The notes below the pieces were generated by a model, which saw only the letters and a list, made by a program, of their open reading frames with translations, did not search any database and was not told the DNA's origin. Source: Enterocloster asparagiformis (lineage in GTDB: Bacteria; Bacillota; Clostridia; Lachnospirales; Lachnospiraceae). From it: a stretch of 64,000 bases of DNA. The stretch spans positions 278,417 to 342,416 of the forward strand of contig JAGZSY010000004.1 of the NCBI GenBank assembly GCA_018380885.1. The letters run 5' to 3'. Shown piece by piece: positions 47,365-57,369 of the stretch. Within the stretch, counting starts at the first letter, position 1, and every line of letters begins with the position of its first letter. Made by a program: the position numbers and the translations under genes.

Positions 47365-48900
47365 ATGAAAAAGAGAGTGTGGAAGAGCGGCTTCGCTGCT
47401 GCGGTCCTGGGTATGGGGCTACTCGCGGCAATGCCGTCCATGGCGTTCGGCGCCCAAGTACTTCCGGAGGGACTGTACGTGGGCGAGCAGAGCTTGGGCG
47501 GCATGACTGAGGAAGAGGCGGAAAAGGCAGTGCAGGCTTATATCGACAACCTGACCGCGCTGCCCGTATCCGTGGACATAGATGGAACCAGGGTGGAGAC
47601 AACCACCGGAGAGCTGGGGCTCTCCTGGTCCAACCCCGATGTGGTTCGTGAGACTGCGGACCAGTACGAGTACGGCAGTCTGGTTAAGCAGTATATGGCG
47701 CGAAAGGATCTCGAGCAGTCCCCCGTGAAGTTGAATCTCGAAGTTCAGACCGATCCCGCCAAGGTAAAAGCATTTGTGGATGAGAAATGCCAGGGCCTCA
47801 CCGCCCCGGCCCAGGACGCCTCCATCACCCGGGAGAACGGACAGTTCGTGATCACGGATTCCGTGGTGGGAGTGGCGGTGGACACGGCGGCTACGGAAGC
47901 GGCGCTTAACGACGCGATCACGGCGGCGCTGGCGGACGGCGGCAATACGCAGATCAGCGTGGCGGCCGTGGTGACCGAGCAGCAGCCCAGAATCAAAACC
48001 GAGGATTTGGCGACCATCCAGGACGTTTTAGGCACATTTACAACTGATTTTTCCAGCAGCGGCGCGGCCCGCTCCACCAACCTGACGGTGGGTGCGGCCA
48101 AGATCAACGGCCACGTGCTGATGCCGGGGGAGACCCTATCCGGATATGAATGCCTGCAGCCCTTTACCACGGCCAACGGCTACCGCACGGCGGCGGCTTA
48201 TGAGAACGGCCAGGTGGTGGACAGCGTGGGCGGCGGCGTTTGCCAGATTGCGACCACCTTGTACAATATGGCGTTGAAGGCGGAACTGGAGATCACGCAG
48301 CGGCAGAACCATTCCATGATCGTCACCTACGTGAAGCCCTCCCAGGACGCGGCCATTGCCGGCACCTACAAGGACATCAAGTTCACCAACAACTACAGCA
48401 CGCCCATCTATGTGGAGGGTTACACAGAGGGCAGGAAGCTGACCTTTACGGTGTACGGCAAGGAGACCAGGCCCAGCAACCGCAGGGTGGAGTATGTTTC
48501 CGAGACCCTGGGCTCCACCAGCCCGGGCGAGCCGCAGCAGATTGTGGACAATTCCCTGGCGCCTGGCGCGAGGGTGAAGGTGCAGTCCTCCCACACCGGG
48601 CTTCGCTCCAGGCTGTGGAAGGTGGTCTATGTGGACGACGTGGAGACAGAGCGCACGCTGCTGCACACGGATACCTACAACGCGTCCAAGGCCATTTACC
48701 GCGTTGGGCCGGCAGTGCCCGTGGAGGCTCCGGTGGAGACACCTGTGGACACGGCGCCTGAACAGACCCAGGCGGCAGAGCCCGTGACCGGCGTAAACGG
48801 AGGTCCAGGCGTTTCGCAGGCGGCGGAGCCGGCTCCGGAACCGGCCCCTGATCCAGCCCCGCAGCCGGAACCGGCGGGCCAGCCGGAGGCGCCCCAATGA
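47365..48900 (+). CDS. VanW family secreted protein
   Basis: A 511-residue exported protein. The signal peptide ends near AFGA (about residue 29). A PG-binding-like region (about 35-215) precedes the VanW domain (about 230-330, SVGGGVCQIATTLYN). A G5-like region follows (about 370-440), then a Pro/Ala/Glu-rich tail from about 450, typical of a wall-spanning linker. No LPXTG. VanW is found in some vancomycin-resistance clusters, but this form is a common chromosomal protein and no resistance genes are near. GAGGAG precedes ATG. Confidence 0.88.
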   Translation: MKKRVWKSGFAAAVLGMGLLAAMPSMAFGAQVLPEGLYVGEQSLGGMTEEEAEKAVQAYIDNLTALPVSVDIDGTRVETTTGELGLSWSNPDVVRETADQYEYGSLVKQYMARKDLEQSPVKLNLEVQTDPAKVKAFVDEKCQGLTAPAQDASITRENGQFVITDSVVGVAVDTAATEAALNDAITAALADGGNTQISVAAVVTEQQPRIKTEDLATIQDVLGTFTTDFSSSGAARSTNLTVGAAKINGHVLMPGETLSGYECLQPFTTANGYRTAAAYENGQVVDSVGGGVCQIATTLYNMALKAELEITQRQNHSMIVTYVKPSQDAAIAGTYKDIKFTNNYSTPIYVEGYTEGRKLTFTVYGKETRPSNRRVEYVSETLGSTSPGEPQQIVDNSLAPGARVKVQSSHTGLRSRLWKVVYVDDVETERTLLHTDTYNASKAIYRVGPAVPVEAPVETPVDTAPEQTQAAEPVTGVNGGPGVSQAAEPAPEPAPDPAPQPEPAGQPEAPQ

Positions 48901-49499
48901 GGACGGCAGGCCAGGGCCCCGGGGGCTTTGAAAAGCGGGACGGAAGCATGACGCCGGGCCAGGACCTGATCATGGCCGGGTACGCGGGCCTTGACGGCAC
49001 CGCGGGGATTGCCCGGGCGCGCCGGGAGGAGCTGGAGCGCAGATTCTGCGCCGCATTCTTAAAACAGCTTGTGGTTCAGGAGGAGCTTTGCCCTGTTGTG
49101 TGGGCAGAGAGCCATCTGGGCACGGATATAACAGCTTATGAAGTATTGGGAGAGGGCGGCGTGTTAGCTGCCCTCTGGAATTTATCAGGGGTTTTTAACG
49201 CGGGCATCGAGTTTGACCTGCGGCAGATTCCCATCCGGCAGATCACGGTGGAGGTCTGCGAGCTCTACGGGCTGAATCCCTACCGCCTGCGCTCCGGCGG
49301 CTGTTTTGTGGCGGCCGCGGACAACGGCGGACGCGCGGTGCGCGCCATGGAGGCCGCGGGTATACCGGCGGCGGTGATCGGCAGCGTGATTCCCGGGACG
49401 GCCCGCAAGATGAGCCACGGAGGCGAGAGCGCAGGATTTCTGGAACGTCCTCAGCCGGACGAATATTACAAGATATTGAACGCAGAGTCGTATCATTGA
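48897..49499 (+). CDS. AIRS_C-like protein, HypE/PurM C-terminal domain relative
   Basis: A 200-residue protein whose ATG overlaps the vanW stop by four bases. The segment from about 105 to 165 (GLNPYRLRSGGCFVAAADN and AMEAAGIPAAVIGSVIPG) resembles the C-terminal domain of AIR synthase/HypE proteins. The N-terminal ATP-binding domain is absent, so it is not a full enzyme of that family. Function unknown; weak similarity only. Confidence 0.55.
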   Translation: MRTAGQGPGGFEKRDGSMTPGQDLIMAGYAGLDGTAGIARARREELERRFCAAFLKQLVVQEELCPVVWAESHLGTDITAYEVLGEGGVLAALWNLSGVFNAGIEFDLRQIPIRQITVEVCELYGLNPYRLRSGGCFVAAADNGGRAVRAMEAAGIPAAVIGSVIPGTARKMSHGGESAGFLERPQPDEYYKILNAESYH

Positions 49500-49519
49500 G
49501 GAAAAGAGGAGAGGTCATT

Positions 49520-50002
49520 ATGAGAGAACGTATACTTGCAGTTATGGAAAAAAACAGCAGAATCGATATAAAAGATCTGGCGATCCTGCTGGGCGAGAGC
49601 GAGGTGGCGGTTGCCAACGAGATCGCCCAGATGGAGAAGGAGCACATTATCTGCGGTTACCACACCCTGATCAACTGGGACAACACCAGCGACGAGAAGG
49701 TGGTGGCCCTGATCGAGGTGAAGGTGACGCCTCAGAGAGGCATGGGCTTTGACAAGATCGCTGAGCGGATTTACCAGTTCAGCGAGGTGGAGGCCGTGTA
49801 TTTGATGAGCGGTTCCTTTGACTTTACCGTATTCATCGAGGGCAAGACCATGCGCCAGGTCGCGCAGTTCGTGTCCGAGCGCCTGGCGCCCATGGAGTCT
49901 GTTCTGAGCACGGCAACCCACTTTGTACTGAAAAAGTATAAGGACCACGGCACCATCATCAGCGATCCGGTGCAGGACGAAAGGATGTTGATTACCCCAT
50001 GA
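49520..50002 (+). CDS. Lrp/AsnC family transcriptional regulator
   Basis: A 160-residue regulator with an N-terminal helix-turn-helix (IDIKDLAILLGESEVAVANE, about 13-32) and a RAM effector domain (about 65-145) that binds amino acids in this family. ATG 49520 has AGAGGAGAGG; the frame to 49496 includes that site. Its stop overlaps the start of the aminotransferase by four bases, so it probably regulates or senses the metabolism of that enzyme's amino acid. Confidence 0.92.
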   Translation: MRERILAVMEKNSRIDIKDLAILLGESEVAVANEIAQMEKEHIICGYHTLINWDNTSDEKVVALIEVKVTPQRGMGFDKIAERIYQFSEVEAVYLMSGSFDFTVFIEGKTMRQVAQFVSERLAPMESVLSTATHFVLKKYKDHGTIISDPVQDERMLITP

Positions 50003-51168
50003 GAAATCCATTATCAGATAAAATCGTGCAGATCCCCCCTTCCGGGATCCGCAAATTCTTCGACATTGTCAGCGAGATGAGCGACGCCATCTCCCTGGGT
50101 GTGGGCGAGCCGGACTTTGACACGCCCTGGCACATCCGCGAGGAGGGCATCTATTCCCTGGAAAAGGGGCGCACATTTTACACCTCAAACGCAGGCCTGC
50201 GCCCTCTGAAGGTGGAAATCTGCGAATATCTGAAACGCCGCTGCGACGTGCTTTACGACCCTGACCACGAGGTGATGGTCACCGTGGGCGGCAGCGAGGC
50301 CATCGACGTGGGCCTGCGCGCCATGTTAAATCCCGGCGACGAGGTGCTGATCCCTCAGCCCAGCTACGTCTCCTACATGCCCTGCGTGGTGCTGGCGGAC
50401 GGCGTTCCGGTCATCATCGAGCTGGAGGAGAAGGACCAGTTCAAGCTGACACCGGAAAAGCTGCTGGAGAAGATCACCGACAAGACCAAGATATTGATCC
50501 TGCCCTTCCCCAACAATCCCACCGGCGCCATCATGGAGAAGGAGGAGTTGGAGGAGATCGCCAGGATCGTTGTGGAGAAGGACCTCTACGTGATCTCCGA
50601 CGAGATCTACTCAGAGCTTACATACAGCCAGCGCCACGCCACCATCGCCGCATTTCCTGGCCTTAAGGAGCGCACCGTGCTGATCAACGGCTTCTCCAAG
50701 GCCTACGCCATGACCGGCTGGCGGCTGGGCTACGCCTGCGCTCCGGCCCATATTTTAGAGCAAATGTTAAAGATCCACCAGTACGCCATCATGTGCGCGC
50801 CCACCACCAGCCAGTACGCGGCTATTTCCGCCATGAAAAACGGCGACAGCGACGTGGCCATGATGCGCGAGTCCTACAACCAGCGCCGCCGCTACCTGCT
50901 CCACGCGTTCAAGGAGATGAACATCGACTGCTTTGAGCCTCTGGGCGCTTTCTACACCTTCCCCAACATCAGCCGGTTCGGCATGAGCTCCGAGGAGTTT
51001 GCCACCACGCTGCTGACCGAGGAGAAGGTGGCCGTGGTTCCCGGAACGGCCTTTGGAGACTGCGGGGAAGGCTTTGTGCGTATTTCCTACGCCTACTCCC
51101 TGGAGAGCCTGAAGGAGGCCTTGGGACGCATTGAGCGCTTTGTCAGGCGCCTGGACGGAAAGGCGTGA
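49999..51168 (+). CDS. Class I/II PLP-dependent aminotransferase
   Basis: A 389-residue aminotransferase. Phe-Pro-Asn-Asn-Pro-Thr-Gly (near 172) contacts the cofactor. The Schiff-base lysine is in GFSKAYAMTGWRLGYA (about 231-246), and the late GFVRISYA supplies the carboxylate-binding Arg. It is of the PatA/aspartate aminotransferase subgroup, so aspartate or aromatic amino acids are likely, but the substrate is not determined. It is coupled to lrp by ATGA. Confidence 0.92.
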   Translation: MRNPLSDKIVQIPPSGIRKFFDIVSEMSDAISLGVGEPDFDTPWHIREEGIYSLEKGRTFYTSNAGLRPLKVEICEYLKRRCDVLYDPDHEVMVTVGGSEAIDVGLRAMLNPGDEVLIPQPSYVSYMPCVVLADGVPVIIELEEKDQFKLTPEKLLEKITDKTKILILPFPNNPTGAIMEKEELEEIARIVVEKDLYVISDEIYSELTYSQRHATIAAFPGLKERTVLINGFSKAYAMTGWRLGYACAPAHILEQMLKIHQYAIMCAPTTSQYAAISAMKNGDSDVAMMRESYNQRRRYLLHAFKEMNIDCFEPLGAFYTFPNISRFGMSSEEFATTLLTEEKVAVVPGTAFGDCGEGFVRISYAYSLESLKEALGRIERFVRRLDGKA

Positions 51169-51173
51169 CGGAA

Positions 51174-51683
51174 ATGATGAACGTTGTGCTGCTGGAGCCT
51201 GAGATGCCGGCCAACACCGGCAACATCGGCCGCACCTGCGTGGCCACCGGCACCAGGCTCCATTTGATAGAACCCCTGGGCTTTAAGCTCAGCGAGAAGG
51301 CCATAAAGCGGGCCGGCCTGGACTACTGGGACAAGCTGGACGTCCAGGTTTATGCGGACTACGGGGATTTCTTAAAACGCAATCCCGGTGCCCCGGGCAA
51401 CATGTATTTCGCCACCACCAAGGCGCACCAGCTCTACACCGAGCCGGCCTACCGGCCGGACTGCTACCTGATGTTCGGCAAGGAGAGCGCCGGTATCCCG
51501 GAAGAAATTCTGGTGGCAAACGAGCCCTACTGCGTGAGGATTCCCATGTGGGGCGAGATACGGTCGCTGAATTTGTCCAACTCCGTTTCCATTGTGCTTT
51601 ATGAGGCGCTGCGGCAGAATGGGTTTGGGGAGTTGAATCCTGAGGGGCATCTTCATCGGCTGAGCTGGAACGGTGAGAACTGA
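51174..51683 (+). CDS. trmL: tRNA (cytidine(34)-2'-O)-methyltransferase
   Basis: A SPOUT methyltransferase of about 169 residues that methylates the wobble nucleotide of tRNA-Leu. MNVVLLEPEMPANTGNIGRT opens the protein; MFGKESAGIPEEIL and SLNLSNSVSIVLYEALRQ form the C-terminal knot that binds S-adenosylmethionine. ATG 51174 is ten bases from GGAAAGG. GTG 51165 (overlapping the aminotransferase stop) and ATG 51177 are alternatives. Confidence 0.93.
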   Translation: MMNVVLLEPEMPANTGNIGRTCVATGTRLHLIEPLGFKLSEKAIKRAGLDYWDKLDVQVYADYGDFLKRNPGAPGNMYFATTKAHQLYTEPAYRPDCYLMFGKESAGIPEEILVANEPYCVRIPMWGEIRSLNLSNSVSIVLYEALRQNGFGELNPEGHLHRLSWNGEN

Positions 51684-51718
51684 CGCAATTACAATACAAC
51701 CTACACCCATACCCAAAG

Positions 51719-51769
51719 CGGGGCAGACGCGTTTCCGGATTGATCCGGCAAGCCGTCCGCCCCGTTTTT
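51719..51769 (+). terminator. Terminator after trmL
   Basis: CGGGGC-A-GACG (51719-51729) pairs with CGTC-C-GCCCCG (51754-51764) with one mismatch, and CCGGAT/ATCCGG forms an inner stem. Five T (51765-51769) follow. Confidence 0.8.
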
Positions 51770-51866
51770 ATCCCGCGGCGGATAGGGCGGCGTTCAAAAT
51801 GTCTCCGGTCCATTCTCCACTATTCTCTCATATTCTCCCTTCTCTCCTCATACCCTAGAAGTAGCT

Positions 51867-51886
51867 GAAACGGCACTTCCCGTTTC
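51867..51886. promoter_or_regulatory. Small palindrome upstream of the cotS-like gene
   Basis: GAAACGG (51867-51873) and CCGTTTC (51880-51886) are exact reverse complements around CACTTC, ending 28 bases before the start codon. It may be an operator or a leader hairpin. No good sigma-A promoter is seen before it. Confidence 0.4.
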
Positions 51887-51913
51887 GACTAGTTAGAGTG
51901 TGGAGGGGTTGAA

Positions 51914-52924
51914 ATGAACGAGAAGTATGTGGAAGCGCTGGAACAATATGAACTGGAGATATTTTCCGTCCGCAAAGGCCGCGGCGCCTGGATCTGCGAG
52001 ACGGAGGACGGCTGCAAATTATTAAAGGAATATCGGGGAACCGTCAAGCGGCTGGAATTTGAGGATCAGGTGCTGGACCAGCTGGACACCGGCGGCGCCC
52101 TGCGGGCGGACCGGTATCTGCGCAACCGGGAGGGCAGCCTGCTGTCCATCGCCGGGGACGGAACGCGCTATGTGCTGAAGGACTGGTTTCTGGACCGGGA
52201 ATGCGATCTGAAGGACAACCGGGAGATACGGCTGGCGGTGTCGCGGCTGGCCATGCTGCACAAGGGTCTGCGCAAGGTGCCGTTCCAGGACGAGTGGAAC
52301 ATGGGCTCCATCCTGATTGAGCCGCTGGAAGCGGAGCTGGAGCGCCACAACCGCGAGCTGCAGAGGGCCAGAAACTATATACGGGGCAAGCGCAGAAAGT
52401 CCGAATTTGAGCTCTGTGTGATCGGAAACTACAATATGTTTTATGAGCAGGCGGTCCAGGCGGTGGACGGCTTAAAATGCCTGTGGGAGGAAACCAAAGC
52501 GGCCTCCCTGGACGGCGGGCCCTCCAAGCCCCTGTACCTTTGCCACGGGGATCTGGACCAGCACCATCTGCTTATGGGCGACGGTTACACCGCGATTATC
52601 GAGTACAACCGGATGCATCTGGGCGTGCAGTCCACGGACCTATACCGCTTCATGCGCAAGGTCATGGAAAAACACAGCTGGAACGTGGAACTGGGCCGTT
52701 CCATGCTGGACGCCTACCAGCGGGTGCTGGGCATGAGCGCCAAGGAGCTGCGCTGCCTGTACTATATGTTTTTATATCCGGAGAAATATTGGAAGCAGAT
52801 CAACTTCTATTACAATGCCAACAAAGCCTGGATCCCGGCCCGCAATATCGAAAAGCTGCGCAGCCTGGAAGAGCAGCAGCCACTGCGAAACCGCTTTTTG
52901 GAGCAGATATTTGCGGGGATTTGA
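51914..52924 (+). CDS. CotS-family spore coat kinase-like protein
   Basis: A 336-residue protein of the aminoglycoside-phosphotransferase/CotS fold. The catalytic-loop HGDLDQHHLLMGDG (near residues 211-224) and the metal-binding IIEYN segment are visible; the canonical Asp in the second motif appears as Glu-Tyr-Asn, a variant common in CotS proteins. CotS is a coat component in Bacillus. It indicates a spore former, but the substrate is unknown. Confidence 0.82.
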   Translation: MNEKYVEALEQYELEIFSVRKGRGAWICETEDGCKLLKEYRGTVKRLEFEDQVLDQLDTGGALRADRYLRNREGSLLSIAGDGTRYVLKDWFLDRECDLKDNREIRLAVSRLAMLHKGLRKVPFQDEWNMGSILIEPLEAELERHNRELQRARNYIRGKRRKSEFELCVIGNYNMFYEQAVQAVDGLKCLWEETKAASLDGGPSKPLYLCHGDLDQHHLLMGDGYTAIIEYNRMHLGVQSTDLYRFMRKVMEKHSWNVELGRSMLDAYQRVLGMSAKELRCLYYMFLYPEKYWKQINFYYNANKAWIPARNIEKLRSLEEQQPLRNRFLEQIFAGI

Positions 52925-52982
52925 GAAATGGCAAAGCTGCGGGCTTGACAAAACCTGGTATGGATGGTAATCTGTTGATGAC

Positions 52983-53016
52983 AGACAATGAAACGTCAAT
53001 GTAAGACAATGAAACG
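52983..53016. promoter_or_regulatory. Two direct operator half-site copies upstream of xapX
   Basis: AGACAATGAAACG occurs at 52983-52995 and 53004-53016, 21 bases apart. The AGACAATGAAA part is identical to the right half of the GntR operator at 55198-55218. The left halves are degenerate (the second has ATGT before AAG). Confidence 0.45.
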
Positions 53017-53046
53017 AGGATAAAATGAAACAGGAGGAACAAGGGG

Positions 53047-53205
53047 ATGAGAGATGCATTGCTGGCGCTGGCGGGCGGTGTTGGAGTGGGAATATTTTTC
53101 GGTTTTATCAAGGTTCCGATTCCCGGGCCGCCCACGCTGGCGGGAGTGTGCGGGGCAATCGGGCTTTTTGCCGGTTCCCTGCTTTATATGAAATTTTTGG
53201 GATAA
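53047..53205 (+). CDS. XapX-domain small membrane protein
   Basis: A 52-residue protein starting MRDALLALAGGVGVGIFFGF and containing KVPIPGPPTLAGVCGAIGLF, the Pro-rich turn between two membrane helices that defines XapX (DUF1427). It has a clean AGGAGG seven bases upstream. The function of XapX is not established. It lies between cotS-like and phosphoglucomutase genes, under half-copies of the opine-operon operator. Confidence 0.85.
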   Translation: MRDALLALAGGVGVGIFFGFIKVPIPGPPTLAGVCGAIGLFAGSLLYMKFLG

Positions 53206-53305
53206 TGCGGGGGCGAATTTGTACTTCCTTTTTCTGGTGGGGTATAGTATAATCGTAATCAGAAATACCCAGCGGAAAGGCTGAAAAAGAAGGGAGTATG
53301 ATGCT

Positions 53306-55042
<1,737 letters not shown>

Positions 55043-55051
55043 TGAAATGAA

Positions 55052-55073
55052 GCGGCCTGTGAACGCAGGCCGC
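55052..55073. repeat. Hairpin after pgcA
   Basis: GCGGCCTG (55052-55059) and CAGGCCGC (55066-55073) are perfect complements around TGAACG. There is no T-run; the real terminator is probably the next structure. Confidence 0.55.
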
Positions 55074-55101
55074 AGTACAATCTAATCGCTGAAATGACCT
55101 G

Positions 55102-55155
55102 ACAGGGCATTGCAGAAGGGAAAATGACGAATTCCTCTGCAATGCTCTGTTTTTT
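55102..55155 (+). terminator. Terminator of the phosphoglucomutase gene
   Basis: A long stem joins 55102-55119 to 55134-55150 with two imperfections (core GCATTGCAGA with TCTGCAATGC), followed by TTTTTT to 55155. Confidence 0.85.
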
Positions 55156-55169
55156 GTTGTGAAAAGTGC

Positions 55170-55198
55170 TTGACATTTTGAATGTGTGATGATATGAT
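55170..55198 (+). promoter_or_regulatory. Promoter P1 of the opine-dehydrogenase operon
   Basis: Perfect TTGACA (55170-55175), a 17-base spacer and TATGAT (55193-55198). The GntR operator begins on the last base of the -10 box. Confidence 0.85.
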
Positions 55199-55218
55199 TT
55201 CATTGTAAGACAATGAAA
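55198..55218. promoter_or_regulatory. FadR/GntR operator on promoter P1
   Basis: TTTCATTGT-AAG-ACAATGAAA, a perfect nine-base inverted repeat with N3 spacing. It matches the FadR-subfamily core TNGT-N3-ACNA exactly. Sitting at the transcription start of the regulator's own operon, it predicts autorepression relieved by the substrate. Confidence 0.8.
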
Positions 55219-55223
55219 TGCAG

Positions 55224-55235
55224 ATGATCGATCAT
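55224..55235. promoter_or_regulatory. 12-bp perfect palindrome near the operator
   Basis: ATGATCGATCAT is its own reverse complement, six bases after the operator. It could be a second protein site; it does not resemble the GntR consensus. Confidence 0.4.
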
Positions 55236-55267
55236 AGTCATACTATTAAAAAGTTAATCTTACTCTA

Positions 55268-55295
55268 TTCACAATATATGAAAATGTGATATGAT
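55268..55295 (+). promoter_or_regulatory. Possible second promoter P2
   Basis: TTCACA (55268-55273), a 16-base spacer and TATGAT (55290-55295) in AT-rich DNA. Weaker than P1 and not covered by the operator; it might give basal expression. Confidence 0.4.
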
Positions 55296-55330
55296 AATAA
55301 GAAAGACTAAGCGCAAGGGAAGGTATGAAT

Positions 55331-55990
55331 ATGGAAAACAAAATGAGATTGTCTGACACTGTGATGAAAGAACTGGAGACGATTATCCTGAATATGAAGC
55401 CGGGGGACAAGCTGCCTACGGAGATGGAACTGGCGGAGCGCTTTTCCGTGGGAAGATCCACGATCCGCGAGTGTATGAAGGTTTTCTCGGCTCGGAAGAT
55501 GATTGTCAGGAGAAACGAGGGGACCTTTGTCTCCAGCCAGGTAAAGGAATGTCTGGTGGATCCGCTAAATATCCTGGTCAGCATGGACATCGGGAATCTG
55601 ACCGAGCTGATCGAGCTGCGGGAGATTCTGGAGACCGAGGCGGTGAAGCTGGCGGTTCAGCGGGCCACGGACGAGGAGATTAAAGCCATCGAGCGGGCGG
55701 ACTGGCGGATGGACGAGCCTGGGATCTCTCCTGAGGAAATGCAAAACCGGGATTTCGAGTTCCACAACGCGCTGGCAATGGCCTCCGGCAACTCCATTCT
55801 GACCGAGCTGATCAAGGCGATCCGCAAGGTGATTGCCGGCAAGCTGGAAGATTCCACGGAAGCGCTTCCGATTTCCAACGAAGGCTCGCTGCTCCACAAA
55901 AAGATCATTAAGGCGGTCAAGGAGCGGAACCTGGAGGAGGCATTGGAGGCCATGGAGGAGTATCTGATCATCACAGACTATAAGGCATAG
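55331..55990 (+). CDS. FadR/GntR family transcriptional regulator of the opine-dehydrogenase operon
   Basis: A 219-residue regulator with a winged helix (about 5-70, GDKLPTEMELAERFSVGRST) and a helical FCD domain (about 80-210) with REILETEAVKLAVQ and FEFHNALAMASGN. ATG 55331 is seven bases from AAGGGAAGG; ATG 55325 is too close to it. It is the first gene of its operon, followed 59 bases later by the lyase, and its operator lies on P1. FCD domains bind carboxylates, sometimes with a metal, in keeping with an amino-acid-derived inducer. Confidence 0.92.
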   Translation: MENKMRLSDTVMKELETIILNMKPGDKLPTEMELAERFSVGRSTIRECMKVFSARKMIVRRNEGTFVSSQVKECLVDPLNILVSMDIGNLTELIELREILETEAVKLAVQRATDEEIKAIERADWRMDEPGISPEEMQNRDFEFHNALAMASGNSILTELIKAIRKVIAGKLEDSTEALPISNEGSLLHKKIIKAVKERNLEEALEAMEEYLIITDYKA

Positions 55991-56049
55991 GACTGATTGG
56001 GATTTCCTGTGCCTTCCGAACACAAAATAAAATGGAGGAGGACTTACAA

Positions 56050-57351
56050 ATGAATCAGGAACTGCTTGAAATTCTCAAAAAAGAAGTGAAACCGGCGCTG
56101 GGGTGCACCGGACCTATCGCAGTATGCTTCGGAGCGGCGCAGGCCTACGATGCCATTGGGGGCGAGATTAAACGCATCGTAGCGAAGATCGACTGGGGTA
56201 TGGCCAGCAAGATCGACGACGTGGCATTTCCGGGCACTGAGATGCTGGGAGTGGAGATGGCCATTGCCCTGGGCGCAGTTTGCGGAGATCCCAAGGCAGG
56301 CCTGGAGGTGCTTCACAGCGTGACCCCGGAGGGGGAGCTGAAGGCGCGGAAGGTAGCCGAGCTGGTTGAGGTGCATCCCATGTGGGAGCGCAAGGATATG
56401 AACATCTACATCGACATCACCATTGAGACCGACCGGGGAACCGGGCGTTCCGTGACCGCGGAGCGCAGCGACGGCCTGATTTTGAAGGAGCGCAACGGCG
56501 AAGTCATCGAGCAGTATGAGAAGGACAAGGGCGCTCAGGATGCGGCCTCCCCCATGCTCAAGTATAAGATCAAGGATTTTTACGAGTTTGCGGCCACCAC
56601 GCCCATCGAGGAATTCGATCTCCTGTTAAAAGCAGCTGAACTCAACACGGCGCTGGCGAACGAGACCATTGCCAACAACCTGGGCGCAGGGATTGGCACC
56701 GCGCTTTACAACAGCCAGGACGGCAACCTGATCACCAAGGCCAAGGCCTACGCCGCGGCGGGCTGCGAGGCGCGTATGTCCGGCGTAAACCGTCCGGCCA
56801 TGAGCTGCGCCAACAAGGGAAATGTGGGCATCGCGGCTTCCATGCCCATCGTAGCCCAGGCCAGAGAGCTGGGGCTGGGGGATGAAGCTATGCAGCGTGG
56901 AATCGCGCTCAGCTACTGCCTGGCCATCGCTATCATCCATCGAATCGGCAAGGATCCGTCCATGTGCTCCTGCGAGGTGGCGGCGGCGATCGGCGTTGCG
57001 GCCGGCACGGTTCTGCTCCACGGGGGAACGGAGCAGCAGGTGGAGAACGCGATCCAGAACACCATCCCGAACATTTTCGGCGTGGTGTGCGACGGTGCGA
57101 AGCTGGCCTGCGCCCTGCGCATCTCTTCCGGCACAGGCATCGGCATTGAGGCGGCCAACCTGGCGCTGGCTGGAGTGCGCCTTGCCAACAATCAGGGAGT
57201 GCTGGCTGCCAGTGCGGACGAATCCATCAATATGATCGGCCATACCGCGCTCTACGCGATGGTGGACAGCGACCGGGAGTTGAGCCGTCAAATATTCGCC
57301 AAGCGCAAACCGTTTCCGCTTACGCGGTTTGAGGACCGTCAGAAGCAGTAA
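56050..57351 (+). CDS. L-cysteine desulfidase/serine dehydratase alpha-type lyase (CyuA/UPF0597 family)
   Basis: A 433-residue iron-sulfur lyase. The opening KPALGCTGPIAVCFGAAQAY carries the active-site CTGP; further conserved cysteines occur in CEARMSGVNRPAMSCANKG and SMCSCEVAAAIGVAAG, which can hold a cluster. Known members degrade L-cysteine to pyruvate, sulfide and ammonia. The company of an opine-type dehydrogenase and two transport-like proteins suggests another amino acid or derivative may be the substrate. ATG 56050 has GGAGGAGG upstream. Confidence 0.88.
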   Translation: MNQELLEILKKEVKPALGCTGPIAVCFGAAQAYDAIGGEIKRIVAKIDWGMASKIDDVAFPGTEMLGVEMAIALGAVCGDPKAGLEVLHSVTPEGELKARKVAELVEVHPMWERKDMNIYIDITIETDRGTGRSVTAERSDGLILKERNGEVIEQYEKDKGAQDAASPMLKYKIKDFYEFAATTPIEEFDLLLKAAELNTALANETIANNLGAGIGTALYNSQDGNLITKAKAYAAAGCEARMSGVNRPAMSCANKGNVGIAASMPIVAQARELGLGDEAMQRGIALSYCLAIAIIHRIGKDPSMCSCEVAAAIGVAAGTVLLHGGTEQQVENAIQNTIPNIFGVVCDGAKLACALRISSGTGIGIEAANLALAGVRLANNQGVLAASADESINMIGHTALYAMVDSDRELSRQIFAKRKPFPLTRFEDRQKQ

Positions 57352-57369
57352 TACAGGGAGGGAAAACGT

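Noticed and set aside
47365..48900. VanW considered as evidence of vancomycin resistance
   Set aside because: No vanH, ligase, vanX or two-component genes are nearby; chromosomal VanW proteins are widespread.
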